Below are positions 1-9,194 of a stretch of DNA of 63,399 nucleotides, one piece after another (position 1 is the stretch's first letter; each line of letters starts with the position of its first letter). Below the pieces are notes generated by a model. The model ran no database searches, was not told where the DNA came from, and saw only the letters and a program-made list of their open reading frames with translations. The DNA is from Chitinophagaceae bacterium (GTDB lineage: Bacteria; Bacteroidota; Bacteroidia; Cytophagales; Cytophagaceae), in contig JAQBNU010000050.1 in assembly GCA_028288365.1 (NCBI GenBank), forward strand, positions 1-63,399, read 5' to 3'. Both the position numbers and the translations under genes were made by a program.

Positions 1-636
1 TCGCTGGCAGAAGTGATTGAAGATGTGCCAGGCTTAAGCATGAAAGGGATCTCCAAAGAATTTCCGTGGCCTGGTTCTCGTTGCGGATGGATGGAGTTTT
101 ATAACAAACGCAACGACAAAGATTTCGAACGCTTTTGTTCGGCATTGGATAATGCAAAAATGATTGAGGTATGTTCCACGACATTGCCTCAATTGGCGAT
201 TCCAAAGATCATGTCTCATCCGAAATACAAACAATACAGATTGGATTTGAACGAGAAGATCGGAAAACGCAGCAAGATCATTGCCGGTATTCTTTCTGCT
301 GTTCCTGAATTGCAATTCAATGAAACATACGGTGCGTTTTACAATACCATTATTTTTAAAGAAGGCACGTTAAACAATAAGCAAACATTACCTATTGCTA
401 ATCCTGAAGTCAAGAAGATGGTAGAAGAGTGGGTGAGTAAAGATGGAGTAGATCTGGACAAACGTTTTGTCTACTATTTATTGGGATCGGCAGGCATCTG
501 TGTGGTACCTATCTCTTCTTTCTGTTCTGACCTGAGGGGATTTCGTGTGACCTTGTTGGAAGAGAACGAAGCTTTGTTGTCTAAAACATTTAATACGATC
601 GCAGAGGCGATTAAAAAATATTTAGCTTCAGCGTAA
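1..636 (+). CDS. PLP-dependent aminotransferase, class I/II (3' part)
   Basis: The reading frame is open from base 1 to a TAA at 634-636, so the window cuts off the N-terminal part, including the PLP lysine. What remains is the C-terminal half of a fold-type I aminotransferase. The segment PGSRCGWMEFYN matches the region just after the PLP lysine (compare the GxRxGW motif of AlaA/aspartate aminotransferases), and the carboxylate-binding arginine lies in LRGFRVTL near the end. An in-frame GTG at base 13 is not the real start. The amino-acid substrate cannot be told from this part. The gene converges on the bestrophin gene, with a hairpin and inverted repeats between them. Confidence 0.8.
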   Translation, partial: SLAEVIEDVPGLSMKGISKEFPWPGSRCGWMEFYNKRNDKDFERFCSALDNAKMIEVCSTTLPQLAIPKIMSHPKYKQYRLDLNEKIGKRSKIIAGILSAVPELQFNETYGAFYNTIIFKEGTLNNKQTLPIANPEVKKMVEEWVSKDGVDLDKRFVYYLLGSAGICVVPISSFCSDLRGFRVTLLEENEALLSKTFNTIAEAIKKYLASA

Positions 637-660
637 TTGAAGTGATTAGTGGACTAATCC

Positions 661-819
661 AACTGTCTTGCCCCTAAATCCCCTAAAGGGGACTTTGTTT
701 GGTGTTGATAAAACTAAAGAGCCCATTGCATGATAGATGCAATGGGCTCTTTAGTTTATAATACTTTTATTTATCTCCAAGGTAAAGTCCCCTTTAGGGG
801 ATTTAGGGGCAAGACAGTT
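661..819. repeat. 36-bp inverted repeat pair (CCCCTAAATCCCC family) flanking a hairpin
   Basis: Bases 661-696 and 784-819 are perfect reverse complements. Each contains the core CCCCTAAATCCCCTAAAGGG, which is itself a partial palindrome. They enclose the terminator hairpin at 711-757. A second inverted pair lies at 12800-12932 and degenerate single copies at about 53584 and 57448. No reading frame is present. This looks like a dispersed non-coding repeat. Confidence 0.85.
711..757. terminator. Bidirectional intrinsic terminator hairpin
   Basis: A perfect 21-bp stem (711-731 with 737-757) has a 5-nt loop. A-rich and T-rich ends on both sides would give a U-tract on either strand. It sits between the convergent aminotransferase and bestrophin genes. 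Confidence 0.75.
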
Positions 820-875
820 TCTTTTTTATTTTCTATTCAAAATAACCTTACTGATCACTGACAACTGTCCACTCT

Positions 876-1745
876 CTATTCGTGTCCTATGATTTCACGA
901 ATGTTGTTTCCTATATTTTGTGAAATCAGATCCAATTGCAAATCGTTCAAATCTGTTCCAAAAGGTTCTTCTATTTCTTCCGCAGTGACCACAATGCTCA
1001 TCAGGATGTAGTAGAGCAACATCACCAAAGGCACACAGCCCCAACCGATATCACCAATCAAACTGAACGGAAGAATAACAACATAAATGTTGATGAAAAA
1101 TTTCAGCAGGAAACCATAGGCCATAGGTATCGGCGTATTTTTAATGCGTTCGCATTTTCCCTGAATGTCTATTAATAAATTTATTTTTTCAATCAGAAGA
1201 AATTGCTGCAAGTCTGTGATTTCTTTCTTTTTCCAAAGGTCCTCGATGTGTACCATCATGAGGTTGGCAATGATATTGGGTTTATGCTCTGCTTTCTCTA
1301 CAATCTTTTTTTCTTTCTCACTGAGGTTGCTGATGTAGGAGAGCGTGTGTTTATCTCTTAAATGATCTTTTAGTGTAAAGACATAAGAGGCGAGCAATTC
1401 GATCAGGTGTGTTTTTACTTGGTGACCGTAGGGTAAAAAGGCATTCAGACATAGGGCAAAATTTCTGGTGGTGTTGACCAATGATCCCACTTCTTTTCTC
1501 GCTTCCCACCATTTTTCATAAGCAGTAGAATTTCTAAAAACCAACAACAAGCCAAGAGCTGCTCCCATATAACCGGGCAGTGCAGCACTGATCTTCATAT
1601 TGAAAAATTGTAGATCAGTGTTGCCCAAATGAATGAAAACGAGTGCGGACGTCAGTAGCGTAGCGACTGTAAGTCCAGGTAGCATCTTACGTATAAGAGC
1701 GCCTTTGAAAACCAGAATGAGCTGTAACCGTTCCTTGTTTCCCAT
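876..1745 (-). CDS. Bestrophin-family (UPF0187) membrane channel protein
   Basis: The 289-residue protein matches the bacterial bestrophin family (anion or cation channels of the inner membrane). Diagnostic is the FRNSTAYEKWWEARKEVG segment around residues 70-87. Hydrophobic segments lie near residues 20-40, 55-70 and 205-255, and an acidic EEIEEPFGTDLNDL segment near the C-terminus corresponds to the calcium-clasp region of animal bestrophins. It is the last gene of a minus-strand series, 12 nt after the MaoC gene. What it transports, and why it follows serine genes, is not evident. Confidence 0.85.
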   Translation of the reverse strand: MGNKERLQLILVFKGALIRKMLPGLTVATLLTSALVFIHLGNTDLQFFNMKISAALPGYMGAALGLLLVFRNSTAYEKWWEARKEVGSLVNTTRNFALCLNAFLPYGHQVKTHLIELLASYVFTLKDHLRDKHTLSYISNLSEKEKKIVEKAEHKPNIIANLMMVHIEDLWKKKEITDLQQFLLIEKINLLIDIQGKCERIKNTPIPMAYGFLLKFFINIYVVILPFSLIGDIGWGCVPLVMLLYYILMSIVVTAEEIEEPFGTDLNDLQLDLISQNIGNNIREIIGHE

Positions 1746-1757
1746 GGAAAGAGCTAC

Positions 1758-2165
1758 TTATATTTTTTCTTTGTGCATGATCAGCGCAATGCCTTCCACA
1801 CACAATTTTTTTGTTTCAGCATCCAAAATTTCTGTGGCAATCGTAGCTGTATGTCTGTTGCGGTCCACAGAGCTGATGGTCACTTTGGCGATGTATTCTT
1901 TTCCTACAAAGACAGGACGTTTGAAACTAACATCTTGTTTCATGTACACGGTTCCTTCACCAGGGAAAGTCATACCGATCATTTTTGAGAATACGCTCAG
2001 TGCGAAAATGCCATGAACAATCGGTTTTTTAAACACCGTGTTGGCGGCATACGCTTCATCTAAGTGAATAGGATTGAAGTCGCCTGAAATCGTTGCAAAT
2101 GTTTTTACATCTTCTGGCGAATACGAAAAGTTTTCGCTGTAAAAATCTCCTTCGTTGAGTAACAT
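1758..2165 (-). CDS. MaoC-like (R)-specific enoyl hydratase, hotdog fold
   Basis: This 135-residue single-hotdog protein carries the hydratase-2 signature SGDFNPIHLDEAYA near residues 28-41, with the catalytic Asp and His spaced D-x4-H as in PhaJ. The family hydrates trans-2-enoyl-CoA to (R)-3-hydroxyacyl-CoA. The conserved HG of KPIVHGIFALS follows at about residues 48-58. It starts 4 nt after the serC stop, so it is probably co-transcribed with the serine genes and translationally coupled. The physiological substrate is unknown. Confidence 0.85.
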   Translation of the reverse strand: MLLNEGDFYSENFSYSPEDVKTFATISGDFNPIHLDEAYAANTVFKKPIVHGIFALSVFSKMIGMTFPGEGTVYMKQDVSFKRPVFVGKEYIAKVTISSVDRNRHTATIATEILDAETKKLCVEGIALIMHKEKI

Positions 2166-2169
2166 AGTA

Positions 2170-3258
2170 TTATCCGAGTTGGTTTTTAAGTGTGCTGACT
2201 AATTTTTCTACCTGCACCTCGCTGTGCGCGGGAAAATTAGCGATGCGTATTTGTTTTTCTTTATAGTTTCCATAACCGCTACCCACTGCCATGTCAAAAG
2301 GTGCGAGCAGTTTATTGACTTCTGCAGGAGCCATTTTGGTATTGGCAACAATGGTGGTTTGAGAACGGTATGCTTCGTTGCTAACAAAAATTTCAAAGTT
2401 CTTGCTGCTTGCTAAATAATCATAAATCATTTTGGCTTTGCGTTCAGTAGAAGCGCGAAGCTCCGCCGCTCCGATCTTGTTCATGTCTTCTACTACTTTG
2501 CTGAGTAGAAAAATATTCAACACGTTAGGTGTTTCAGGTGTTTGATTCACCAATGCTTTAGATAACATAGAGTCTACGGTATGGTAGGTACCGGTAGAAC
2601 GAAGAGCCGATACTTTCTTTGCTTTGTCTATGCAGCGTTCGTTCAAGATCCAGACACCTAATCCGGCAGGCAGACCAAAACATTTTTGTACAGAAAAAAA
2701 GACAGAATCAATTTTACTGTAATCAAAATCTGGGAAAGGGAGAGAAGACACGGCATCGACAACGATGAGTGCGTCTTTGTGTTGTTCTCTGACTTTACTG
2801 ATCTCGCTCACAGGCATGGCTGCACCTGAGCTGGTTTCATTTTGCGTCAAACAAATCACTTCTGCTTCCGCAGGAATAGCTAAGTCATTGGCACGAAAAC
2901 TTTCTCCGAAAGAGACTTCGTTTTTTATACCGGTCAATTCCAGTTCGCCTGCAAATTCATAAAAGCGTTTGGAGAAAGAACCGTTTACGGCATGGAAACT
3001 TGTATGTTCTACACAGTTTTGCAAAATGCGTTCCCACGTTTCCGTAGCAGAGCTTAAAAACAAAATTTGATAGTTATCAGGCAGGTTTAACAATTGTCTT
3101 AATCCTGATACCGCGTTTGCGTAAATTTCCTGGAAGGCCTTACTTCTATGCGAGATCACAGGGATCTTACGGTCGAGTGCCTCTGCCATGTGCGCGTATA
3201 CCGTAGGGTATAGCTCAGATGGTCCGGGTGTGAAATATGTTTTATTGTCTTTTGCCAC
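2170..3258 (-). CDS. serC: Phosphoserine aminotransferase (class V)
   Basis: The 362-residue protein is a class V PLP aminotransferase. The N-terminal YFTPGPSELYP and internal ISHRS match SerC, and the PLP lysine is in FSVQKCFGLPAGLG after the DAVSS motif. It would convert 3-phosphohydroxypyruvate and glutamate into O-phosphoserine and 2-oxoglutarate, the middle step of serine synthesis. It lies 15 nt downstream of the serB-serA fusion, which supplies the first and third steps. Phosphoserine aminotransferase is therefore favoured over alanine-glyoxylate aminotransferase, a close relative. Confidence 0.88.
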   Translation of the reverse strand: MAKDNKTYFTPGPSELYPTVYAHMAEALDRKIPVISHRSKAFQEIYANAVSGLRQLLNLPDNYQILFLSSATETWERILQNCVEHTSFHAVNGSFSKRFYEFAGELELTGIKNEVSFGESFRANDLAIPAEAEVICLTQNETSSGAAMPVSEISKVREQHKDALIVVDAVSSLPFPDFDYSKIDSVFFSVQKCFGLPAGLGVWILNERCIDKAKKVSALRSTGTYHTVDSMLSKALVNQTPETPNVLNIFLLSKVVEDMNKIGAAELRASTERKAKMIYDYLASSKNFEIFVSNEAYRSQTTIVANTKMAPAEVNKLLAPFDMAVGSGYGNYKEKQIRIANFPAHSEVQVEKLVSTLKNQLG

Positions 3259-3273
3259 CGTTGTGATGATCTA

Positions 3274-5163
3274 TTAATAAATGATTCTGAATCGTATCGT
3301 GTTGGGTATGTTCTTTAATTCGTCAATCAACTCCTGGTTGTATTTGGTATCGATATCGGTGATGACATAACCTGTCTTCTCGTTTGTTTTCAAATACTGT
3401 CCAACGATGTTGATGTTGTACTTGGCAAAAATCTGGTTGATCTTTGCCATGATGCCTGGCATGTTTTCGTGGAAGTGAATCAAACGGTGTGCATGGTCCC
3501 ATGATGGCAATTGTATGCTTGGGAAGTTTACACTGTGCAGTGTGTTACCGCTGTTGATGTATTCCATGATGCGTTGAGGCACGAAGTTACCAATATTGAA
3601 TTGCGCTTCTTCTGTACTTCCTCCGATGTGTGGCGTAAGAATCACGTTCGGTAATCCACGTACTTTATTGACAAACTCTTCGTCGTTGTTCTTCGGTTCG
3701 TAAGGAAATACATCCAGTGCCGCTCCTATGATTTTTCCAGAAATCATATTGTCTGCCAATGAATCCAGATCGACTACATGTCCACGGCTCAGGTTAATGA
3801 AGATGGATCCTTTCTTCATCCATTCAAATTGTTCTTTGCCGATGATGTTTTTGTTAGAAGCTCTGCCGTCTACGTGCAACGTAACTACGTCAACAGTTTC
3901 CATCAATTCTTTTAGGCTATGGCACTTCTTTGCATTACCTAAAGAAAGTTTTTCAACGATGTCAAAGTAGTATACTTCCATACCTATGGATTCGGCAACG
4001 ACAGAAAGCTGAGCGCCTATGTTTCCATAACCTACGATACCTAATTTCTTACCTCTGATCTCGCGGCTGTTGGCGGCTGACTTATCCCATTTGCCCTGGT
4101 GCATTTGCATGCTTTTTTCCAGTGTGCGACGGTACAATAAAATGATTTCACCGATGGCCAATTCCACTACACTACGCGTGTTGCTAAACGGTGCATTGAA
4201 AACCGTAATTCCTTTTTGCAGCGCAGTATTCAAATCGATTTGATTGGTGCCTATGCAAAAGGCTCCGATAGAAATTAATTTACCGGCTGATTCTAATACT
4301 TTAGCCGTGACTTGTGTTTTGGAACGTATACCAAGAATAGAAACGTTTTTAATTTTTTCGCAGAGCTCTGCTTCATCCATTGCTCCTATGTATGATTCTA
4401 CACTGTAACCTTCTTCTTTGAATAAACGAACGGCTTCCGGGTGAATGTTTTCCAACAAAAGTACGTTGATTCGGCTCTTCGGATAACTCAATGCCATGGG
4501 AAGATTGTTCTCATACAAGAATTCATCAAAAGAAGGAGTGATGTGATCTGCTTTAGCCACTACAGAAGGACGTGATACGTTTTCTGTGAAGGCATAGAAT
4601 TTACTAGCTAAGCCGGCTTCTCTGATTTCGTAATCGGTATAACCATCACCGATCACATAGACTTCACCTTGCAGGTTTAGTTGTTTCATCAGTTTGATTT
4701 TACCTTTGTCTTCGCTCAAGGCAATGGTTGGATCAAAGCCAATGATGTTGCCTTTGTCATCGTATTTGAATTGGTTGGCGTGAATGTTTTCTTCTTTGAT
4801 GCCGTATTCCATCACCACCGGAGCAATGAACTCTTTGAATCCGCTGGATACGATGTGAATTTGATCGGCGTAATCTTTAAAAAATGATTTATTGCGAACA
4901 GCTGATTTAGAAACTTTAGTTTTTAGTTTTTCGATTAACGGATCAATATGATTTTTATGAGCCTTGAGAATATCCAGACGTTTACGCAAGTTGTCGGAGA
5001 AGGAAGCAGTGCCTGCCATTCCTTGATTGGTAAGGTCTACGATTTCTTGTAATAATTTTGCCTTGTCTGGATTTCCATTTAAAGAAATTTCGCCCAGTAC
5101 GTCTAATGCTTCGACTTGGGTAAATGTGCTGTCGAAATCGATGATGAAATATTTATTATCCAT
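3274..5163 (-). CDS. serA: Fused phosphoserine phosphatase - D-3-phosphoglycerate dehydrogenase
   Basis: The 629-residue protein joins two enzymes. Residues 1-220 are a HAD phosphatase of the SerB type: motif I D9-F-D11-S-T, motif II serine in VSSG (105-108), motif IV GDGYTD (172-177). Residues 230-545 form a D-2-hydroxyacid dehydrogenase of the SerA type: Rossmann GYGNIG (378-383), Arg460 in NLSRGHVVD, Glu489 in DVFPYEP and His512 in TPHIGGST. These match the catalytic Arg/Glu/His of PGDH. Residues 560-629 form a C-terminal ACT-like domain, likely for serine feedback. It would catalyse steps one and three of serine synthesis and leads the operon with serC. Confidence 0.9.
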   Translation of the reverse strand: MDNKYFIIDFDSTFTQVEALDVLGEISLNGNPDKAKLLQEIVDLTNQGMAGTASFSDNLRKRLDILKAHKNHIDPLIEKLKTKVSKSAVRNKSFFKDYADQIHIVSSGFKEFIAPVVMEYGIKEENIHANQFKYDDKGNIIGFDPTIALSEDKGKIKLMKQLNLQGEVYVIGDGYTDYEIREAGLASKFYAFTENVSRPSVVAKADHITPSFDEFLYENNLPMALSYPKSRINVLLLENIHPEAVRLFKEEGYSVESYIGAMDEAELCEKIKNVSILGIRSKTQVTAKVLESAGKLISIGAFCIGTNQIDLNTALQKGITVFNAPFSNTRSVVELAIGEIILLYRRTLEKSMQMHQGKWDKSAANSREIRGKKLGIVGYGNIGAQLSVVAESIGMEVYYFDIVEKLSLGNAKKCHSLKELMETVDVVTLHVDGRASNKNIIGKEQFEWMKKGSIFINLSRGHVVDLDSLADNMISGKIIGAALDVFPYEPKNNDEEFVNKVRGLPNVILTPHIGGSTEEAQFNIGNFVPQRIMEYINSGNTLHSVNFPSIQLPSWDHAHRLIHFHENMPGIMAKINQIFAKYNINIVGQYLKTNEKTGYVITDIDTKYNQELIDELKNIPNTIRFRIIY

Positions 5164-5273
5164 TTTGCTCCGTATTCTATGCGTGCTACTGTGTGAAAAT
5201 GAGCCACAAAAATAGTGAATTTACACGCCGGAAATAGAATGCAACTTGTATTTTTTTTAGAAAGTGGAAAAAA

Positions 5274-5729
5274 TTACCCGCCTCTGCCGTTCAGAAAGTC
5301 TTCCCTGAATTGGAGTTCTGTGGGTTTGGCAATGACCATGAGCAGGAGCAATCCTGCTGTGATGGATAAGAATAGGGCCTGGTGAGTAAGCAAACCGGCT
5401 ACTACAGAAAAGAGGCCCGGACCTTCTAAAAGCGCCATTTTTAAAAGAAAAGCAGACATGTAATACGACATGAGTCGCTCTTTGCTGGGACTGTTGACCT
5501 GACTGGCAGCTCTGACTTGTAATTTATACAGGATGGTTGAACCCATCATTCCGGCTAAAGCCAATACGATGGCCAGGATGTAAAATACTGCCGGATCAAT
5601 ACCGGCAAGTGGAGACTGAATGGGCAGGAGAGCAAAATAAGTGACTAAGCCAAAGGACACAAGCCCTCCAATCATGGCGATCCATACGATGTTCATTGAT
5701 TTGACGGAGGGAACTTGTTGCGTAGTCAT
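5274..5729 (-). CDS. Small integral membrane protein, unknown function
   Basis: A 151-residue protein with four probable transmembrane segments (about residues 13-33, 44-64, 90-112 and 114-135) and short charged ends. I do not recognise a family. It starts 7 nt after the phosphohexomutase stop, so the two are probably co-transcribed. No catalytic motif is visible. Confidence 0.7.
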   Translation of the reverse strand: MTTQQVPSVKSMNIVWIAMIGGLVSFGLVTYFALLPIQSPLAGIDPAVFYILAIVLALAGMMGSTILYKLQVRAASQVNSPSKERLMSYYMSAFLLKMALLEGPGLFSVVAGLLTHQALFLSITAGLLLLMVIAKPTELQFREDFLNGRGG

Positions 5730-5736
5730 GGCCTTG

Positions 5737-7494
5737 TCATTTAATGTTCAGTTCAGTTACTAAACGATCTATTTTCTGATCGAGTTGCTTAGAAACTTCC
5801 TCAAACAGAGATTTGTTTTTAAGCGGTTCATTTACACTAAAATAGAATTTGATTTTAGGCTCTGTGCCGGATGGTCTGGCAGAAACCAGGCTTCCATCTT
5901 CGGTCAAAAATTGAAGTACATTTTCTTTCGGAAAGTCCAGTGTTCCTTTTTCTCCATTTTGAGGATTGATCCATGATCCCTGGTTGTAGTCTTTTACTCG
6001 GATCACTTTTGAACCGGCAAGATTGATAGGAGGTTTTTCACGAAGTTCCTTCATCATGAGTTGAATTTCTTCCGCCCCGCTTTTCCCTTTTTTAGTCAAT
6101 GAGGTCAATTTCTCTTTGTAAAAACCAAACTGTACGTAGGTATCGATCAAGGTATCGTATAAGCTGCTTCCTTTGTCTTTCGCGAAGGCCGCCATTTCTG
6201 CAATGATGGCGCAGGACGCGATCGCATCTTTGTCGCGTACTTTATCGCCGATCAGGTAACCGTAACTTTCTTCACCACCACCGATGAATTTTTCTTTGCC
6301 TTCCAGTTTTTTGATCAGTGCTGCGATGTATTTGAAACCGGTTAGTGTTTCGTATGATTTGACACCGTAGTACGCGGCTATCTTAGGAATGAGATCAGTG
6401 GTCACAATGGTTTTTACGACAAACTCATTGCCTTTGAACTGACCTTTTTCTTTCCATGCTTTCAATAAATAATGGATCAGTAAACTTCCTGTCTGGTTGC
6501 CATTCAACAATTGCAATTCTCCTTTGTCGTTACGAATCGCAATACCAACACGGTCTGCATCAGGATCTGTGGCCATGACGAGATCGGCACCTATTTCGTT
6601 TGCTTTTTCCAACGCCAGTTTCAATGCTTCTGCTTCTTCTGGATTGGGATAGATGACCGTTGGGAAATTTCCATCGGGTTTTGACTGCGAAGCCAATACC
6701 GTGACATTCGTAAATCCATAGCGTTTCAATACAGGTTCTACCAAGACCACGCCTGTACCGTGAATAGGGGTGTATACGATTTTAAGATCGTGCTGTCTGG
6801 CAATGGCCTCAGGACTGACAGAAAGATTTTTCAATGCTTTCAAATACAATTCATCGATGTCTTCTGCGATGTCTTCGATCATGGTCGCATCGTATTTGAA
6901 TTTGATGTCTGCTAAGCTTTTTATTTTCTGTACTTCTTCGATGATGTTTTTATCGTGAGGTGCGATGACCTGCGCGCCGTCTTCCCAATAGGCTTTGTAG
7001 CCGTTGTATTCTTTGGGGTTATGAGAGGCTGTAATGACTACACCGCTTTTGCAACCTAAGGTGCGTATGGCAAAAGACAATTCAGGGGTTGGCCTTAAGG
7101 CACTAAAGAAATAAACTTTGATGCCATTTGCCGCAAAGACTTCCGCTGTTACTCTTGCAAACAAGTCACTGTTGTTGCGGCTGTCGTGAGCGATGGCTAC
7201 TTTTATCGGTTCATTGGTATAATGCTTCAGCAGGTAATTGCTCAAACCCTGCGTCGCCATGGCGATGGTGTATTTATTGATGCGATTGGTTCCTACACCC
7301 ATGATGCCTCTTAAACCACCGGTACCAAACTCCAGGTCTTTGTAGAAAGAATCAATGAGTTCATCTTCTTTCCCTGTTTCGATCAGAGATTGGAGCGTCT
7401 GACGAGTGTCATCGTCTGTTTCAGGACCCAACCACTGCTTTATTTTGTCAAGGATGGCGCTGTCAATTTTAGAAAGATGAGCTGTATTAACCAT
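5737..7494 (-). CDS. Phosphoglucomutase/phosphomannomutase (alpha-D-phosphohexomutase)
   Basis: The 585-residue protein has every signature of the alpha-D-phosphohexomutase superfamily. The phosphoserine loop is ITASHNP with Ser157, the metal loop is DPDADR (310-315), the sugar-specificity loop is GGGEES (405-410), and the phosphate-binding loop is ARPSGTEPKIKFY near the C-terminus. It would interconvert hexose 1- and 6-phosphates, feeding glycogen and polysaccharide synthesis. The length fits the long bacterial PgcA-type enzymes rather than the 450-residue ManB/GlmM type. The choice between glucose and mannose is not settled by motifs. Confidence 0.92.
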   Translation of the reverse strand: MVNTAHLSKIDSAILDKIKQWLGPETDDDTRQTLQSLIETGKEDELIDSFYKDLEFGTGGLRGIMGVGTNRINKYTIAMATQGLSNYLLKHYTNEPIKVAIAHDSRNNSDLFARVTAEVFAANGIKVYFFSALRPTPELSFAIRTLGCKSGVVITASHNPKEYNGYKAYWEDGAQVIAPHDKNIIEEVQKIKSLADIKFKYDATMIEDIAEDIDELYLKALKNLSVSPEAIARQHDLKIVYTPIHGTGVVLVEPVLKRYGFTNVTVLASQSKPDGNFPTVIYPNPEEAEALKLALEKANEIGADLVMATDPDADRVGIAIRNDKGELQLLNGNQTGSLLIHYLLKAWKEKGQFKGNEFVVKTIVTTDLIPKIAAYYGVKSYETLTGFKYIAALIKKLEGKEKFIGGGEESYGYLIGDKVRDKDAIASCAIIAEMAAFAKDKGSSLYDTLIDTYVQFGFYKEKLTSLTKKGKSGAEEIQLMMKELREKPPINLAGSKVIRVKDYNQGSWINPQNGEKGTLDFPKENVLQFLTEDGSLVSARPSGTEPKIKFYFSVNEPLKNKSLFEEVSKQLDQKIDRLVTELNIK

Positions 7495-7625
7495 GTATAT
7501 GCTTATTTTAAGGGTGATGTCTATAACTTGCTGTACAATTATGCTATATTTTGCTGTAAAATAACAATTATGTTTTTTAATTTTAAGAAAATATAACCTG
7601 TGTCCACTGTAAAAGTTTATTGTAT

Positions 7626-8042
7626 ATGAACAAAGCTCTTAATGCCGATCTGTTAGAATTAGTAGAAAAGAAAACTATTCTGAGTACACTGACATACGAC
7701 AATAAGAATTACGACGAGATAGAAGAAGAGTTGCACGATCTGGAAGATGATTTTTTAGAAAAGTATGGTGAAACGCTTGAGGACGTCTTTTCTGATGCAC
7801 ACGAGAAAGTTCGTTCCGACAACGATATCTTATTACCTATAGCTTATGTCGGTCAACGTTATTCAAAAGGTAAAAACGCAGACGGCTCTGTGCGCTATGA
7901 AGCAGAAGCAGGAGAAGGCGTATTGATTGAAACGGAATTACATCCTAACAAAGAAACTAGACTGGTTCTTATTCCAAGTCCTGTGCGTGTAGAACTGCAG
8001 GTAGCGAATGGAAAAAAAGAAGTGTTGTGGGAAGATAAATAA
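7626..8042 (+). CDS. Conserved acidic protein of unknown function
   Basis: The ATG at 7626 is chosen over an in-frame TTG two codons upstream, giving 138 residues. The protein is acidic in its first half (residues 30-60 rich in Asp/Glu) with a beta-rich second half. There is no signal peptide or membrane segment, so it is presumably cytoplasmic. No known motif is recognised. It stands alone and converges on trpS across a strong hairpin. Confidence 0.75.
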   Translation: MNKALNADLLELVEKKTILSTLTYDNKNYDEIEEELHDLEDDFLEKYGETLEDVFSDAHEKVRSDNDILLPIAYVGQRYSKGKNADGSVRYEAEAGEGVLIETELHPNKETRLVLIPSPVRVELQVANGKKEVLWEDK

Positions 8043-8057
8043 AAAATAAGAGTAAGC

Positions 8058-8110
8058 AGTGAAGAGGTACGAGGGACGAATGAATAATCCGTACCTCGTA
8101 CCTCTTCACT
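8058..8110. terminator. Long hairpin between convergent genes
   Basis: A perfect 17-bp stem (8058-8074 with 8094-8110) built on AGTGAAGAGGTACGAGG. A further GAGGGACGA / CGTCCCTC pairing overlaps the end of trpS. There is no clean U-tract, so it could be an intergenic repeat as well as a terminator for both converging genes. Confidence 0.55.
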
Positions 8111-8119
8111 CGTCCCTCA

Positions 8120-9088
8120 TCAATAGCCGACTTTTTCTCTTACCTTTTGCAAGACAGGAAGTCCAATGGCTTTCGCTTTTTGAGCACCTTCTTTTAATTT
8201 TTTTTCCAGCAAGGTTTTGTCTCCTATAAAATGATCAAAGGCTTCACGCTCTTTGGCAAATTGAGTCAGCAATAATTCGTAAAGCTCTTGTTTGGCGTGA
8301 CCGTATCCATAATTACCTGCTAGGTATTTTTGTCTGATTTGTGCCGTTTGCTCAGGACTTCCTAGCAGCTGGTATAATTTAAAGACATTGCAAGTGTCAG
8401 GATTTTTAGGCTCTTCCATCGGTGTACTATCCGTCACGATAGACATTACTTGTTTTCTCAATTCTTTTTCGGGAAGAAAAATATCGATGATGTTGTTGTA
8501 AGACTTACTCATCTTTTGTCCATCTGTACCCGGAATGATCATGACCGATTCATTGACCTTCACATTGGGCATGACAAATGTTTCTCCGTATTGCTTATTG
8601 AATGCAGCGGCTATGTCGCGTGTGATTTCAAGGTGTTGGATCTGATCTTTTCCAACAGGCACCAGTTCCGCATTGTACATCAATATATCTGCTGCCATCA
8701 ATACTGGATAAGTAAAAAGACCGGCGTTCACATCTGAAAGACGTTCTGATTTATCTTTGAAGGAATGCGCATTGGCCAACATAGGATAAGGTGTCAGACA
8801 ACTGAGAATCCAGGATAGTTCGCATACCTCACTCACATCGGATTGACGATAGAAAATATTTTTGTCGGTATCAAAACCGCAAGCCAACCAGGATGCCGCA
8901 GCGGCGTAAGTATTGCTTCTTCTGGCTTCTGCATCTTTCAGACTGGTGAGTGTGTGCAGGTCCGCAATGAAGAACAGCGATTCGTTGCCCGGTTGTTTGG
9001 ATAATTCAATGGCAGGTTTGATCGCCCCTAAAATGTTACCCAAATGAGTTTTACCACTGCTTTGTATTCCGGTGAGTATTCTTGCCAT
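8120..9088 (-). CDS. trpS: Tryptophanyl-tRNA synthetase
   Basis: The 322-residue length matches bacterial TrpS. The class I HIGH-like motif is THLGN (residues 14-18) inside GIQSSGKTHLGN, and the KMSKS loop is intact at 192-196 (DGQKMSKSYNN). It charges tRNA-Trp with tryptophan in the cytoplasm. It appears to be transcribed alone. No trp leader or T-box was seen upstream, and the 106 nt before the divergent gene are AT-rich. Confidence 0.96.
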   Translation of the reverse strand: MARILTGIQSSGKTHLGNILGAIKPAIELSKQPGNESLFFIADLHTLTSLKDAEARRSNTYAAAASWLACGFDTDKNIFYRQSDVSEVCELSWILSCLTPYPMLANAHSFKDKSERLSDVNAGLFTYPVLMAADILMYNAELVPVGKDQIQHLEITRDIAAAFNKQYGETFVMPNVKVNESVMIIPGTDGQKMSKSYNNIIDIFLPEKELRKQVMSIVTDSTPMEEPKNPDTCNVFKLYQLLGSPEQTAQIRQKYLAGNYGYGHAKQELYELLLTQFAKEREAFDHFIGDKTLLEKKLKEGAQKAKAIGLPVLQKVREKVGY

Positions 9089-9194
9089 GTGTATTTAATC
9101 AATAATAATCTTAGCGCTTCCGCAACAAAAATAATATCTTCGTTCGTTGTAACTATGATTTGCCTGAAATACTTTGAAAAATTCTATAAATATC

